NCBI RefSeq assembly: GCF_007741475.1
Contig: NZ_CP036261.1
Location: 6,883,798 to 6,947,797, forward strand
Reading direction: 5' to 3'
Length of the DNA: 64,000 nt
Source of the DNA: Rosistilla ulvae
GTDB lineage: Bacteria; Planctomycetota; Planctomycetia; Pirellulales; Pirellulaceae
In this document: piece after piece, positions 19,712 to 29,831 of the stretch
Position numbering within the stretch: the first letter of the stretch is position 1
How the letters are laid out: each line of letters starts with the position of its first letter
Translations under genes and position numbers: made by a program
The notes under the pieces: generated by a model
Databases searched by the model: none
Told to the model about the DNA's origin: nothing
The model's input: the letters and a program-made list of their open reading frames with translations, nothing else

Positions 19712-20698
19712 ATGTCCTCTGAAGCTAGCCTTGGCGTGAACGCGCCGCGCCGTCGAAACCTTGTTGCTGCAACGCTAATCTTGTTGCCATGCTTCGTTGG
19801 AGGTGGCTGGGCATTTCAGGCCTTCTATGGCGGCATGCCACGAGGTGAACGCCGAGCTGTCGCCGCACTGAATCAACTGGCGCCGGTTGATGTCACAACG
19901 AACGACTCGGGTTCGGTGATAGCGTTGAAAGCCAATTCACCAGCGTTGACCGACGCCGCAGCACCCTATCTGGCAAAGCTGCATTTTCTGCAACGAATCG
20001 ATCTCAACCAGAGTGGCGTTGGCGACGGGGCAATGGCGGCGATCAGCGAACTGCCGGAGCTGAAGTCGATCTACCTCAACCAGACGGGCGTAACATCCAA
20101 GGGGATTGCCGCGTTAGCCAGTTGTGGGACGATCGAAGAATTGACCCTGTCGCAATGCCCCATCGATGACGAAGCGCTCGTTGCGATCGCAAAAATGAAA
20201 CACTTGAAACTGCTGGATCTTAGCAAAACAGCGATCACCAACACGGGAATGTCTCACCTGGAAACACTCACTCGATTGCATACCCTCTACTTGCGGGAAA
20301 CCTCGGTTACAGGCGATGGTTTCGCGATGCTACGGAATTCGTCGGAACTAAGATTGGTGGATCTTGGCGATTCGCAAATCGACCAAGCAACGATCGAGGC
20401 GCTGCGATTCTTTCCACGGCTGGACAGACTGCATTTGGGGCATACGATGCTGACCGATACGATGCTTCCTGAGTTCTTAGAAATACTGATCGATTCGTGC
20501 CCCGAATTGCGTGGGCTGGCGATTCAACAGACGCCATTGTCCGACGTCGCGGTTGAGCCGCTGAAACGATTGGCTGAGCTTCCCAACCTGGCGGTGGTCG
20601 ACTTGCGCGACACAAAGATTACCAAGTCGGCGTACCTACAGTTAACCCAAGCGGTTCCCGAAGTGAATTTCACCGCGTCATACTCCATCGAAGACTAA
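19712..20698 (+). CDS. Membrane-anchored leucine-rich-repeat protein
   Basis: From the ATG at 19712 the protein has 328 residues: a short basic tail, one transmembrane or signal-anchor helix ('NLVAATLILLPCFVGGGWAF', about 16-35), then leucine-rich repeats of about 24 residues of the cysteine-free planctomycete type ('L..L..L.L..T.VTDAGL'-like, for example 'LPELKSIYLNQTGVTSKGIAAL' in part). At least eight repeats can be followed to the C-terminus. An AGGTG sequence precedes the ATG. Such proteins probably bind partners at the cell surface; no enzyme domain is visible. It precedes a metallophosphoesterase by 57 nt, so the two may be co-transcribed. Confidence 0.8.
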   Translation: MSSEASLGVNAPRRRNLVAATLILLPCFVGGGWAFQAFYGGMPRGERRAVAALNQLAPVDVTTNDSGSVIALKANSPALTDAAAPYLAKLHFLQRIDLNQSGVGDGAMAAISELPELKSIYLNQTGVTSKGIAALASCGTIEELTLSQCPIDDEALVAIAKMKHLKLLDLSKTAITNTGMSHLETLTRLHTLYLRETSVTGDGFAMLRNSSELRLVDLGDSQIDQATIEALRFFPRLDRLHLGHTMLTDTMLPEFLEILIDSCPELRGLAIQQTPLSDVAVEPLKRLAELPNLAVVDLRDTKITKSAYLQLTQAVPEVNFTASYSIED

Positions 20699-20755
20699 AC
20701 GCTTCTAACCGACAACCAACCAGACTATTTAACTAAACATTAACAAGGATCACCG

Positions 20756-22201
20756 ATGCTGCTCTCGAGAACATTTTTACTTGCCTGCTTCGCTCTGCTG
20801 CAGATTCCCCAGTGGGGCATCGCGCACGAGGGAGAACATGGCCATTCGCACGCTCCCATCGCCGTGAAGCCCGATGAAATGTACGAACCGACGGCGATGC
20901 CCGATCGGATCATCTTGACCTGGGACGGCGATCCACGCACCTCCCAGGCTGTCACTTGGCGAACATCGACCGCTGTCAACATCGGGCTTGCCGAAATCGC
21001 CGTCGCTGAAGCGGGCCCCGGCTTCCCGGCGAAAGCGGAGCAGATCGCGGCGGTCTCCGAGGCGTTGAAGACCGACCTGAACACGGCGCACTTTCACAGC
21101 GTCAGCTTTCGCGACCTGACCCCAGGCACGCGTTACGCCTATCGCGTCGGCGATGGCGTGAACTGGAGCGAGTGGTTTCACTTCTCCACCGCGGCCGACA
21201 AGCCCGAGCCGTTTTCGTTTGTCTACTTTGGCGACGCGCAAAACAACCTGCGTTCGATGTGGTCGCGCGTGATTCGCGAAGCCTATCGCGACGCTCCCAA
21301 GGCGGCGTTCCTGCTGCACGCTGGCGATCTCGTGAACCGAGCCAATGCGGACGCCGAGTGGGGCGAGTGGTTTGGCGCTGGAGCGTGGCTCAACGCGATG
21401 ACTCCCAGCATCGCAGTCCCTGGCAACCACGAGCAATCCAAGACGCCCGATGGGAAAAAGCGACAGTTGACATCGCATTGGCGTCCTTCGTTCACGCTGC
21501 CTCAAAACGGCCCCAAGGGGCTTGAGGAAAGCTGCTACACGCTCGTCTATCAGAACCTTCGCGTGATCGCTCTGAATAGCAACGAAATGCAGAAGGAGCA
21601 GGCGGTTTGGCTCGAAGAGGTCTTGGCCAGTAACACGTCTGAGTGGGTTGTCTGCACCTTTCATCATCCGATCTTTTCGACCGGCAAGGGACGCGACAAC
21701 AGCTCGCTGCGAGCCGCTTGGAAACCGATCCTGGACAAATATAAAGTCGACCTCGTGCTGCAGGGGCACGACCACACTTACGGCCGGACCGGCTTCAACG
21801 TTCCCGGAGTCGAGGTGTCAGAGAAAGAGTTCTCGACGTTTGGAGCCGACGACAAGGCGGCGACCGAGCCTGGCGACAAGGAGATCAGCGTCGGCACGGT
21901 CAACGTTCCCACGGGCGTGCAAAGCGTCGATCCCGAGCACGGGACTGTCTACGTCGTTTCGGTCAGCGGGCCGAAGATGTACGACAATACGCGTTGGCCG
22001 TTCATGAAGCGTTTGGCCGAGGATACTCAACTGTATCAAGTGATTCACATCGATGGCGATCAGCTTCGTTTCGAAGCGCGCACGGCGATCGGAGAGCTGT
22101 ACGACGCGTTCGAGTTGTACAAGCAAGGCGATGGCGAGATCAACAAGATGGTTGAAATCGAAGTCGAGATGCCGCAGAACCTGCGACCGAAGAAAGACTA
22201 G
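20756..22201 (+). CDS. Secreted purple-acid-phosphatase-like metallophosphoesterase
   Basis: This 481-residue protein has a signal peptide (about 1-23, cleavage before 'HEGEHGHSH'), a His-rich mature N-terminus, a fibronectin III-like domain (about 50-145, 'TPGTRYAYRVGDG') and a calcineurin-like metallophosphoesterase domain (about 150-400) with 'YFGDAQ', 'HAGDLVN', 'PGNHE', 'FHHPIFS' and 'QGHDHTYGRTG'. This order is that of bacterial purple acid phosphatases, which hydrolyse phosphate esters outside the cytoplasm. The ATG follows an AAGGA ribosome site. The His-rich segment could assist metal loading. A strong terminator lies just downstream. Confidence 0.9.
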   Translation: MLLSRTFLLACFALLQIPQWGIAHEGEHGHSHAPIAVKPDEMYEPTAMPDRIILTWDGDPRTSQAVTWRTSTAVNIGLAEIAVAEAGPGFPAKAEQIAAVSEALKTDLNTAHFHSVSFRDLTPGTRYAYRVGDGVNWSEWFHFSTAADKPEPFSFVYFGDAQNNLRSMWSRVIREAYRDAPKAAFLLHAGDLVNRANADAEWGEWFGAGAWLNAMTPSIAVPGNHEQSKTPDGKKRQLTSHWRPSFTLPQNGPKGLEESCYTLVYQNLRVIALNSNEMQKEQAVWLEEVLASNTSEWVVCTFHHPIFSTGKGRDNSSLRAAWKPILDKYKVDLVLQGHDHTYGRTGFNVPGVEVSEKEFSTFGADDKAATEPGDKEISVGTVNVPTGVQSVDPEHGTVYVVSVSGPKMYDNTRWPFMKRLAEDTQLYQVIHIDGDQLRFEARTAIGELYDAFELYKQGDGEINKMVEIEVEMPQNLRPKKD

Positions 22202-22230
22202 TCCGCCCCCAAGCGGCCACCGTTTGACGA

Positions 22231-22260
22231 CTTGTTGCAAGGCGAGATCCTTGCAACAAG
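22231..22260. repeat. Perfect 12-bp inverted repeat
   Basis: Arms of cttgttgcaagg and ccttgcaacaag enclose a 6-nt loop. It lies between convergent genes, 30 nt after the phosphatase stop, and is not followed by a T run on either strand. It could stabilise the 3' end or act together with the terminator directly downstream. Confidence 0.75.
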
Positions 22261-22270
22261 TGAATCGATC

Positions 22271-22306
22271 GGTCGCGGCAGGCTGATGCTGCCGCGACCT
22301 TCTTTT
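22271..22306 (+). terminator. Rho-independent terminator of the phosphatase transcript
   Basis: A perfect 11-bp GC-rich stem (ggtcgcggcag / ctgccgcgacc, loop of 7) is followed by ttctttt on the plus strand. It is placed right for the metallophosphoesterase ending at 22201. On the minus strand no T run follows, so gltD is not clearly served by it. Confidence 0.8.
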
Positions 22307-22325
22307 GTGCTCGGAACCTGACAGC

Positions 22326-23825
22326 TTAAGTTGCCGACAGTTCGGTTCCCATCGTCGTTCCTGGAGCTGGCAGAACGCTGCTGCCCTGCAGGAAGATGTC
22401 GATCGCACGGGCGGCACCGCGGCCTTCGTTGATCGCCCAGACGACAAGGCTCTGTCCGCGACGGCAGTCACCGGCGGCGAAGACGCCTTCGATGCTGGTC
22501 GTGAACTTGCCATGCTCGGCTTTGTAGTTCGATCGGTTGTCGGTCTCGAAGCCCATCGATTCGACAAGGTACTGTTCCGGGCCCAGGAAGCCCATCGCCA
22601 GGTAGACGCGTTGTGCGGGCCAAACCTTTTCCGAGCCTTCGATCTCGCTCATCGCCCAGCCGCCATCGGGCTTCTTCGTCCATTCGACACCCACGGTGCG
22701 AATGCCCGACAGGTTGCCCTGGCCGTCGTCGATGAATTCCTTCGACAGGATGCAATACGTCCGCGGATCCTTGCCGAACTTGGCTGCCGCTTCTTCGTGA
22801 CCGTAATCGGTGCGGAAGACGCGCGGCCATTCGGGCCAAGGATTGTCGGGAGCACGCTCTTCGGGCGGCTGAGGCAGCAGCTCGAAGTTGACCATGCTCT
22901 TGCAGCCGTGGCGGATCGAAGTGCCGATACAGTCGGTGCCGGTATCGCCACCGCCGATCACGATAACATCTTTCCCTTCGGAGTTGATGAACTCGGCCGT
23001 GTCGGTCTTGTCGAGAACCTTCTTGGTGTTACCGGTCAGGTAATCCATCGCAAAGTGGACGCCCTTCAGGTCGCGGCCGGGAATCGGCAGGTCGCGTGGC
23101 TTGGTCGCACCGGTCGACAGGAGGACTGCATCAAAATCCTTCTGCAAGTCCTTCGGGTCGATGTCGACGCCGACGTTGGCGTTGGTCTTGAAGGTGACCC
23201 CTTCGGCTGTCATCTTCTCGACGCGGCGAGCGACCTGGTTCTTGTCCAGCTTCATGTTAGGGATGCCGTACATCAGCAACCCTCCGATGCGGCTGGCGCG
23301 TTCGAAGACGGTGACCAGGTGGCCGGCGCGGTTCAGTTGATCCGCGGCGGCGAGGCCAGCGGGTCCCGAACCGATGATCGCTACCTTTTTGCCTGTCCGT
23401 GCGTTTGGCGGTTCGGGCTTAATCCAGCCCTCCTGCCAAGCGCGGTCGACGATCGCGTTCTCGATGTTCTTGATGGTCACGGGCGGATTGGTGATGCCCA
23501 AAACGCACGACCCTTCGCACGGCGCGGGGCAGACCCGACCGGTGAACTCGGGGAAGTTGTTCGTCTTGTGCAGACGCTGGATCGCGTCTTCCCAGCGACC
23601 GTTGTAGACCAGGTCGTTCCACTCGGGGATCAGGTTGTCGATCGGACAACCGCTGGACGATTGGCAGAACGGCACACCGCAATCCATACACCGGGCACCC
23701 TGCTCGCGGAGCAGTTCTTCTTTGGGTTCGGTGTAGATTTCCTGGTAGTCGTTGATGCGGACAACTGGCAGTCGCCAAGGCACTTTTTTGCGGTCAAACT
23801 CTTTGAATCCAGTTGGCTTACCCAT
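22326..23825 (-). CDS. gltD: Glutamate synthase (NADPH) small subunit
   Basis: The 499-residue protein is the beta subunit that passes electrons from NADPH to the large subunit in the GOGAT reaction (2-oxoglutarate + glutamine to two glutamates). The N-terminal domain carries two Cys groups for [4Fe-4S] clusters ('CMDCGVPFC' and '[12 protein letters not shown]'). Next come an FAD-binding site ('[12 protein letters not shown]', then '[11 protein letters not shown]') and an NADPH-binding site ('[11 protein letters not shown]'), ending in '[18 protein letters not shown]'. Length and order match the family. It lies 111 nt downstream of gltB on the same strand and is probably co-transcribed. Confidence 0.97.
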   Translation of the reverse strand: MGKPTGFKEFDRKKVPWRLPVVRINDYQEIYTEPKEELLREQGARCMDCGVPFCQSSSGCPIDNLIPEWNDLVYNGRWEDAIQRLHKTNNFPEFTGRVCPAPCEGSCVLGITNPPVTIKNIENAIVDRAWQEGWIKPEPPNARTGKKVAIIGSGPAGLAAADQLNRAGHLVTVFERASRIGGLLMYGIPNMKLDKNQVARRVEKMTAEGVTFKTNANVGVDIDPKDLQKDFDAVLLSTGATKPRDLPIPGRDLKGVHFAMDYLTGNTKKVLDKTDTAEFINSEGKDVIVIGGGDTGTDCIGTSIRHGCKSMVNFELLPQPPEERAPDNPWPEWPRVFRTDYGHEEAAAKFGKDPRTYCILSKEFIDDGQGNLSGIRTVGVEWTKKPDGGWAMSEIEGSEKVWPAQRVYLAMGFLGPEQYLVESMGFETDNRSNYKAEHGKFTTSIEGVFAAGDCRRGQSLVVWAINEGRGAARAIDIFLQGSSVLPAPGTTMGTELSAT

Positions 23826-23936
23826 CGTGATACTCTCAATTTTAAAAGGCGAATTGTGTGAGGCGTCGTCGGCCCCGTTGTGCGTGCCTGGGCAGATCGA
23901 CTGCCCAGGCTGCGTCCACGTGTTGCTTGGCTATGA

Positions 23937-26900
23937 CTAGACGTTGACCGTCTGGTTTGCTTCGGCCAGTTCTTGCAAGACACGCTTGTAATCGGTTGGC
24001 ATAACTTTGACACACTGCTTCACGAAGGTGTCCCAATCGTCCAGGGCTTCCTGCCCGACCGTGCTGCCCGTGTAGCGAACATGCTTCTCGATCAATTCCT
24101 TGATCTCGTCCTGTTCCGCTTCGGTTTCGATCTTCTCGAGCTCTACCGTTCCCAGGTTGCAGTTCAGGCTGAAGTCGCCCGCCTTGTCCCAGATGTAGGC
24201 GATACCGCCCGACATACCGGCAGCAAAGTTGCGTCCGGTGGCACCGAGGATCACCACGCGACCGCCGGTCATGTATTCACAGCCGTGATCGCCGACACCT
24301 TCGATAACGGTGTTGGCACCACTGTTGCGAACCGAGAAGCGTTCGGCAGCCCGACCGCGGAAGAAGGCTTCGCCCATCGTGGCACCATACAGGCAGACGT
24401 TGCCGACCAGGATGTTGTCTTCGGCGGTGAACGAACTGACCTTCGGTGGGTAGATCACGATCCGACCGCCCGAGAGGCCCTTGCCGACGAAATCGTTAGC
24501 GTCGCCGTCGAGTTCGATCGTGATTCCCTTGGCCAACCACGCTCCCAAGCTCTGTCCGGCCGAACCGGTCAGCTTGATGTGGATCGTGTCTTCGGGAAGA
24601 CCCGTTTGGCCGTACCGCTTGGCGACCTCGTGGCTGAGGATCGTACCGACGGTTCGGTTGATGTTCACGATCGGCGATTCGATCACGACAGGTTCCTTGG
24701 TCTCCAGCGTCTTCATCGCCTGAGGCAAGATGACGGTATTGTCCAAGGCGTGCTCGAGTCCGTGATCCTGAGCGATGGTGCAACGCGTTTCGACGTCGGC
24801 GTGCATCTTGGTCGCTGGGCGTAGGATCGGAGTCAGGTCCAATCCGTCGGACTTCCAGTGGCGGATCGCATCGTCGGTCTTCAACACGTCGCTGCGGCCG
24901 ACCATTTCGTCGATCGATCGGAAGCCGAGCTTGGCCATCAATTGACGTGCATCCTCGGCGACCATGAACAGGTAATTGACCACGTGTTCCGGCTTGCCTG
25001 CGAACTTCTTTCGCAGATCGGGATCTTGCGTCGCGATGCCGACTGGGCAGGTGTTCAAGTGACACTTACGCATCATGATGCAGCCCAGCGCGATCAGCGG
25101 CGCGGTCGAGAAGCCGAACTCTTCAGCTCCCAGCAACGCGGCGATGACGACGTCGCGGCCGGTCTTCAGACCACCATCGGTTTGCAGAACCACGCGGCTG
25201 CGGAGGTTGTTCAGAACCAGAACCTGATGGGTTTCGGCAATTCCCAATTCCCATGGCAGACCGGCATGCTTGATGCTGGTCAGCGGCGAGGCACCCGTAC
25301 CGCCCGAATCGCCCGAGATCAGGATGTGATCGGCGTGTGCTTTCGCCACGCCCGAAGCGACCACGCCAACACCAACTTCGCTGACCAGCTTCACGCTGAT
25401 CCGCGCCGCGGGGTTGCTGTTCTTCAGGTCGTGGATCAATTGCGACAGATCCTCGATCGAATAGATATCGTGGTGCGGCGGCGGACTGATCAAGCCAACA
25501 CCCGGGGTGCTGTAGCGAATCCGGGCGATGTTCTGGTCGACCTTCTTGCCCGGCAGCTCTCCACCTTCGCCCGGCTTGGCACCCTGGCTGACCTTGATCT
25601 GAATCTCGTCGGCGTTGGCCAGATATTCGATCGTCACGCCAAAGCGTCCGCTGGCGACCTGCTTGATCGCCGAACGCTTGCTGTCGCCATTGGCCAACGG
25701 CAGGAACCGCGTCGGATCTTCGCCGCCTTCGCCGGTGTTGCTCTTACCGCCCAAGCGATTCATCGCCACGGCAAGCGTTTCGTGCGATTCGGCGCTGATC
25801 GAACCAAAGCTCATCGCCCCGGTGCAGAATCGCTTGACGATCTCCGACGCGGGCTGAACTTCGTCCAACGGCACCTCGGGACCCGCCCCGGCCTCGTTGA
25901 AGTCGAGCAGGCCACGCAGTGTCCAGCGGGTCTTGTTGTCGTGGTTGATGAAGTTGGCAAACTTCCAGTACGCATCCTTGTTGCCGGTTCGAGCGGCGGC
26001 TTGCAGCGATGCGATCGATTCGGGAGCCCAAGCGTGCTTTTCGCCTTCGGCACGCCAGTGGAATTCACCGACGTTGGGCAGCTGTGGCAGCTGAGCCGAT
26101 TTGACGTCGGGATATCCCAGGTGATGGCGACGCAGCGTCTCTTCGGCGACCAGTTGGAAGTTGACGCCTTCGATGCGGCTGGCGGTGTTGGTGAAGCAGA
26201 GGTCGATCACGTCGTGATTCAAACCGATCGCTTCGAAAATCTGAGCACCCTTGTAACTTTGCAGCGTGCTGATGCCCATCTTGGCCATCACCTTGAGCAT
26301 CCCCTTGGCGACACCCTTGCGGTAGGCGGCAACGATCTTGTCGTCGTCGTCCAGTTTGCCGGTTAGCAGGCCGTCGCGACGCGATTGCCACAGCGATTCG
26401 AAGGCCAAGTAGGGGTTGATCGCGTCGGCACCGTAGCCGATCAACAGGCAGTGGTGATGGACTTCGCGAGCTTCGCCCGATTCGACAACGACGCCGATCT
26501 GCGTACGCTTGGCCTTGCGGACCAAGTGTTGGTGGACCGCACCAGCAGCCAACAGCGAGCTGACTGGAACGCGGTCGTGGCTGACCTCACGGTCCGACAG
26601 CACGATGATCGAGAAGCCAGCGTCGACGGCCGCTTCCGCTTCGGCAGCGATTCGCAGCAAGGCGTTGCGGAGGCCATCGGTTCCTTCGGATCGATCGAAG
26701 GTGATGTCGATCGTTTGCGACTTCCAGCCGCGATGGTCCAGGTGCTTGAGTGCCGCCAATTCTTCATTGGTCAGGATTGGGTGAGGTACCAGCAAGCGAT
26801 GGCAGTGTTCTTCGGTCGCTTCAAGCAGGTTCAGCTCGGGCCCGATGTAACACTCAAGCGACATGATGATCTCTTCGCGGATCGAATCGATCGCGGGGTT

Positions 26901-28514
26901 CGTCACCTGAGCAAACAGCTGCTTGAAGTAGTCGTAGATCATTCGCGGCTTGTCGCTCAGACAGGCCAACGCGGAATCGTTCCCCATCGACCCGACCGGA
27001 TCGCGGAGTTCGGTGACCAACGGACGCAACATGAACTGCATCGTTTCGATTGTGTATCCAAACGCTTGCATCCGCTGCAGCAAGGTGTCGGCGTCGAAAC
27101 CGTGTGGTTCCTGTTCGGGGTGCAGGTCCGACAGTTGGATGCGTTGGTTTTTGAGCCACTTGCCGTACGGAGCTCGCTTGGCGAATTCGGTCTTCAGTTC
27201 TTCGTCGGCGATCACGCGACCGGCTTCGAAATCGACAAGGAACATCTTGCCAGGTTGCAGACGGCCCTTCTCTTTGACGATCGCCGGATCGACTGGCAGC
27301 ACGCCGACTTCACTGGCCATGATCACGCGATCATCGGTCGTGATGTAATAGCGGCTAGGTCGCAGACCGTTGCGGTCGAGAACCGCACCGATGTAATGGC
27401 CGTCGGTAAACGCGATCGACGCGGGGCCGTCCCACGGTTCCATCATGCCGCTGAAGTATTCGTAGAAGGCACGCTTCTCTTCGGGCATCGTGTCGTGCTT
27501 CTGCCAAGCTTCGGGAACCATCATCATGACAGCTTCTTGCAGCGTGCGGCCGTTCATCAACAGGAACTCTAACACGTTGTCGAACGTGCCCGAATCGCTG
27601 CACTCGGGCTCGACGACAGGGAACAAACTTTGCAGTTCGTCGCCAAAGGCTTCGCTGCGGGCGGTTCCTTCGCGAGCGGCCATCCAGTTCTTGTTGCCGC
27701 GGACCGTGTTAATCTCGCCGTTGTGGCTCATGAATCGCAGCGGTTGGGCGCGATCCCAGCTGGGGAAGGTGTTCGTCGAGAACCGGCTGTGAACCATCGC
27801 CAGATGGGTTTCAAAGTCGGGATCGGTGAGGTCGGGGTAATACGGCAGCAACTGTGCCGGTGTCAGCATGCCCTTGTAGATGATGACCTTGGTGGACAGC
27901 GAGCAGATGTAGAACATCTTCGCCTGGACCAATGTCTCGCTGCCACGCAGTTGATGGCTGGCACGCTTGCGGATGCTGTACAGCTTGCGTTCAAACGCGT
28001 CGCCTTCGATGCCGTCGGCCGCAGCGACAAACAGCTGTTCGATGTTCGGTTCGCTCTTGCGGGCGGTGGGGCCAACATCGGCGGCATCGGTGTTTTGGGG
28101 AACGTTACGCCAACCGACGAGGGTCTGCCCCGCTTCGGTGATCAGCTTTTCGATCTCCTGCTTGCAATGCGCTCGTTCGGCGTCGTCTTGCGGCAGGAAG
28201 ACCAAACCGGCGGCGAAACGCCCCGGTTCGGGAAGCGTTGCGCCAAATTCAGCTTTGGCCACGCGAGCCAGGAAGCGGTGGGGCAAGCCCATCATGATTC
28301 CCGATCCGTCGCCGGTGTTGGTTTCGCAACCGCAGGCGCCGCGGTGGTCCATGTTCTTCAGGATCGTGTCGGCATCCAACACGATCTGGTGGCTGGGCTG
28401 GCCTTTGATGTGCGCCACAAAGCCAACACCACAACTGTCTTTCTCATGGGCTGGGTCGTAGAGTCCCTGCTTTGGCGGAAAGTGGAAGTCGGTATTCATA
28501 GGGCTAACTTTCAT
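23937..28514 (-). CDS. gltB: Glutamate synthase large subunit
   Basis: At 1525 residues this is full length for the GOGAT alpha subunit. The N-terminal class II glutamine amidotransferase domain starts at Cys28 in 'DSCGVGF', which would become the catalytic N-terminal Cys after removal of a 27-residue leader. The central domain is followed by the FMN/2-oxoglutarate synthase domain with the three-cysteine [3Fe-4S] motif 'CIMMRKCHLNTCPVG', and the C-terminal GXGXG beta-helix domain ('GGRVVILGATGRNFAAGMSGG'-like, shown in part). The first ATG at 28514 is used; the ATG five codons later (28499) is equally possible since neither has a Shine-Dalgarno. A LysR-type gene lies 106 nt upstream. Confidence 0.97.
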   Translation of the reverse strand: MKVSPMNTDFHFPPKQGLYDPAHEKDSCGVGFVAHIKGQPSHQIVLDADTILKNMDHRGACGCETNTGDGSGIMMGLPHRFLARVAKAEFGATLPEPGRFAAGLVFLPQDDAERAHCKQEIEKLITEAGQTLVGWRNVPQNTDAADVGPTARKSEPNIEQLFVAAADGIEGDAFERKLYSIRKRASHQLRGSETLVQAKMFYICSLSTKVIIYKGMLTPAQLLPYYPDLTDPDFETHLAMVHSRFSTNTFPSWDRAQPLRFMSHNGEINTVRGNKNWMAAREGTARSEAFGDELQSLFPVVEPECSDSGTFDNVLEFLLMNGRTLQEAVMMMVPEAWQKHDTMPEEKRAFYEYFSGMMEPWDGPASIAFTDGHYIGAVLDRNGLRPSRYYITTDDRVIMASEVGVLPVDPAIVKEKGRLQPGKMFLVDFEAGRVIADEELKTEFAKRAPYGKWLKNQRIQLSDLHPEQEPHGFDADTLLQRMQAFGYTIETMQFMLRPLVTELRDPVGSMGNDSALACLSDKPRMIYDYFKQLFAQVTNPAIDSIREEIIMSLECYIGPELNLLEATEEHCHRLLVPHPILTNEELAALKHLDHRGWKSQTIDITFDRSEGTDGLRNALLRIAAEAEAAVDAGFSIIVLSDREVSHDRVPVSSLLAAGAVHQHLVRKAKRTQIGVVVESGEAREVHHHCLLIGYGADAINPYLAFESLWQSRRDGLLTGKLDDDDKIVAAYRKGVAKGMLKVMAKMGISTLQSYKGAQIFEAIGLNHDVIDLCFTNTASRIEGVNFQLVAEETLRRHHLGYPDVKSAQLPQLPNVGEFHWRAEGEKHAWAPESIASLQAAARTGNKDAYWKFANFINHDNKTRWTLRGLLDFNEAGAGPEVPLDEVQPASEIVKRFCTGAMSFGSISAESHETLAVAMNRLGGKSNTGEGGEDPTRFLPLANGDSKRSAIKQVASGRFGVTIEYLANADEIQIKVSQGAKPGEGGELPGKKVDQNIARIRYSTPGVGLISPPPHHDIYSIEDLSQLIHDLKNSNPAARISVKLVSEVGVGVVASGVAKAHADHILISGDSGGTGASPLTSIKHAGLPWELGIAETHQVLVLNNLRSRVVLQTDGGLKTGRDVVIAALLGAEEFGFSTAPLIALGCIMMRKCHLNTCPVGIATQDPDLRKKFAGKPEHVVNYLFMVAEDARQLMAKLGFRSIDEMVGRSDVLKTDDAIRHWKSDGLDLTPILRPATKMHADVETRCTIAQDHGLEHALDNTVILPQAMKTLETKEPVVIESPIVNINRTVGTILSHEVAKRYGQTGLPEDTIHIKLTGSAGQSLGAWLAKGITIELDGDANDFVGKGLSGGRIVIYPPKVSSFTAEDNILVGNVCLYGATMGEAFFRGRAAERFSVRNSGANTVIEGVGDHGCEYMTGGRVVILGATGRNFAAGMSGGIAYIWDKAGDFSLNCNLGTVELEKIETEAEQDEIKELIEKHVRYTGSTVGQEALDDWDTFVKQCVKVMPTDYKRVLQELAEANQTVNV

Positions 28515-28620
28515 GTTTACGTGTAACGGTTACGTTCGGTGCAGCCGTCCGTGGAGCAACGATCTGCAGCGATCCATCGTGCAGAGGCGGTGGCGGGAAC
28601 CGAGAGGGTCCCGCGCTGGC

Positions 28621-29583
28621 CTAGGTCGCGGCCGAGGCGGCCGGCTGTTTCAATTCAGCGTCGGCACGGCGGCGAATTTCAGAACTCGATTCGTCCGGTT
28701 TTAGAGGACGACCCAACAGAAGAGCACCAAATTCCAACGCTGCCGGCCCGAGTCGGGCTCCGCGACGCCAGATGATGCCAAGTGGTCGAGTGATTTCGAG
28801 GTCGGGGCACTGAATCACACGCAGTGAATCGTTGGCGACCTCGCGTCGGATCGCGGGCTCGGGCAGAATCCCGATCCCGCTGTTCAATTGAATGGCCCGG
28901 ATTAAAGAATCGATATTATCGAAGCCGGTATCAAATTTGGGCCGGATACCGTTTCGTGTTAAGTAGGCAGCGATCTCGCGTTGGACCTTTAACGAAGGAT
29001 CGAAACCCATCATCAGTTGGCCGTCGAGTTCCGCCAGACGGACCTCGCGGCGATTGGCGAAAGGATGATCCGGAGCGCTGATCAACTTCATCGGCTCGCG
29101 CTGCCAGGTGACGCAGTTCAGCGTCCGCGTGCTCTTGGGATACGAGATCAGCCCCAGGTCGGCGGTCCCTTCCATCACCGATTCGTGAACCCGCTCGGGG
29201 ATCACAAATTCGATATGCAGGTCGACGTCGGGGTGACGTTCCGCAAATTCCGATTTGGCCGAGGGCATGTAGCTGAGCCCTACCGAATAGATCGAAGCGA
29301 CCTCGACCTGGCCGGCCAGCCGTTTGCCAAACGAACGAACTTCCTGGTCGAGCGTTTGGAGGTCGAACAGAACCCGCTGCAGCCCCTCGAAATAGAGCTG
29401 TCCGGCGGCGGTCAAGACCAGCGGACGCTTGGAGCGATCGATCAACTGGACCGATAGATCCTGTTCCAGATGATGGACGATCTGGCTAGCCGCGCTCTGA
29501 GTCATGCCATGAGCCGCAGCCGCACGCGAAAAACTGCGTTGGCTGGCGATGTCGCAAAAAACTCGGAGTGCTCGGATCTGCAT
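28621..29583 (-). CDS. LysR-family transcriptional regulator
   Basis: The 320-residue protein has the LysR winged helix at the N-terminus ('MQIRALRVFCDIASQRSFSR', then 'QSAASQIVHHLEQDL') and the two-lobed effector-binding domain (about 90-300), with a Cys-free 'VASIYSVGLSYMP' first strand as in CysB/Cbl-like members. It is encoded just upstream of gltB in the same direction. In Bacillus subtilis the LysR protein GltC controls glutamate synthase, so control of gltBD by this protein is plausible but not shown; here the gene is not divergent as gltC is. No Shine-Dalgarno precedes the ATG. An imperfect hairpin directly follows its stop. Confidence 0.92.
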   Translation of the reverse strand: MQIRALRVFCDIASQRSFSRAAAAHGMTQSAASQIVHHLEQDLSVQLIDRSKRPLVLTAAGQLYFEGLQRVLFDLQTLDQEVRSFGKRLAGQVEVASIYSVGLSYMPSAKSEFAERHPDVDLHIEFVIPERVHESVMEGTADLGLISYPKSTRTLNCVTWQREPMKLISAPDHPFANRREVRLAELDGQLMMGFDPSLKVQREIAAYLTRNGIRPKFDTGFDNIDSLIRAIQLNSGIGILPEPAIRREVANDSLRVIQCPDLEITRPLGIIWRRGARLGPAALEFGALLLGRPLKPDESSSEIRRRADAELKQPAASAAT

Positions 29584-29604
29584 ATACGGAAGATTGTCTC
29601 GTGA

Positions 29605-29630
29605 TATTAGCTGGGCTGTAGTATTAGCTG
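29605..29630 (-). promoter_or_regulatory. Direct repeats upstream of the LysR gene, candidate operator
   Basis: The 9-mer tattagctg occurs at 29605-29613 and 29622-29630, 17 bases start to start, 22-47 nt upstream of the LysR start codon. Spaced repeats at this position fit an autoregulatory binding site, but no classical T-N11-A palindrome was confirmed. Confidence 0.35.
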
Positions 29631-29831
29631 CTCTAATTTAAGGTTGCCGTAGCTTGAATTACTGTGATGCAACCTAATCGACAGAATCCCGATTCGTCAA
29701 CGGTTCTTCTTCAGAACGGACGATAAAATCGGGCAGATAACACGCGATATTAACAATCCCAACCGAGAGCAGCGGTTTGGCAGCCGCCGCATCGGGGATT
29801 CGCGAGAGAGTCGCCGGTTTCAATGGCGATG

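Noticed and set aside
22305-23861. 518-codon plus-strand frame opposite gltD
   Set aside because: Shadow of gltD, whose Fe-S, FAD and NADPH motifs are clear on the minus strand.
23973-27572. Several plus-strand frames of 280-500 codons opposite gltB
   Set aside because: They mirror the codon pattern of gltB and show no domain or start signal; gltB itself is certain.
28595-28618. Hairpin after the LysR gene as terminator
   Set aside because: The stem has a mismatch and no T run follows on the minus strand.
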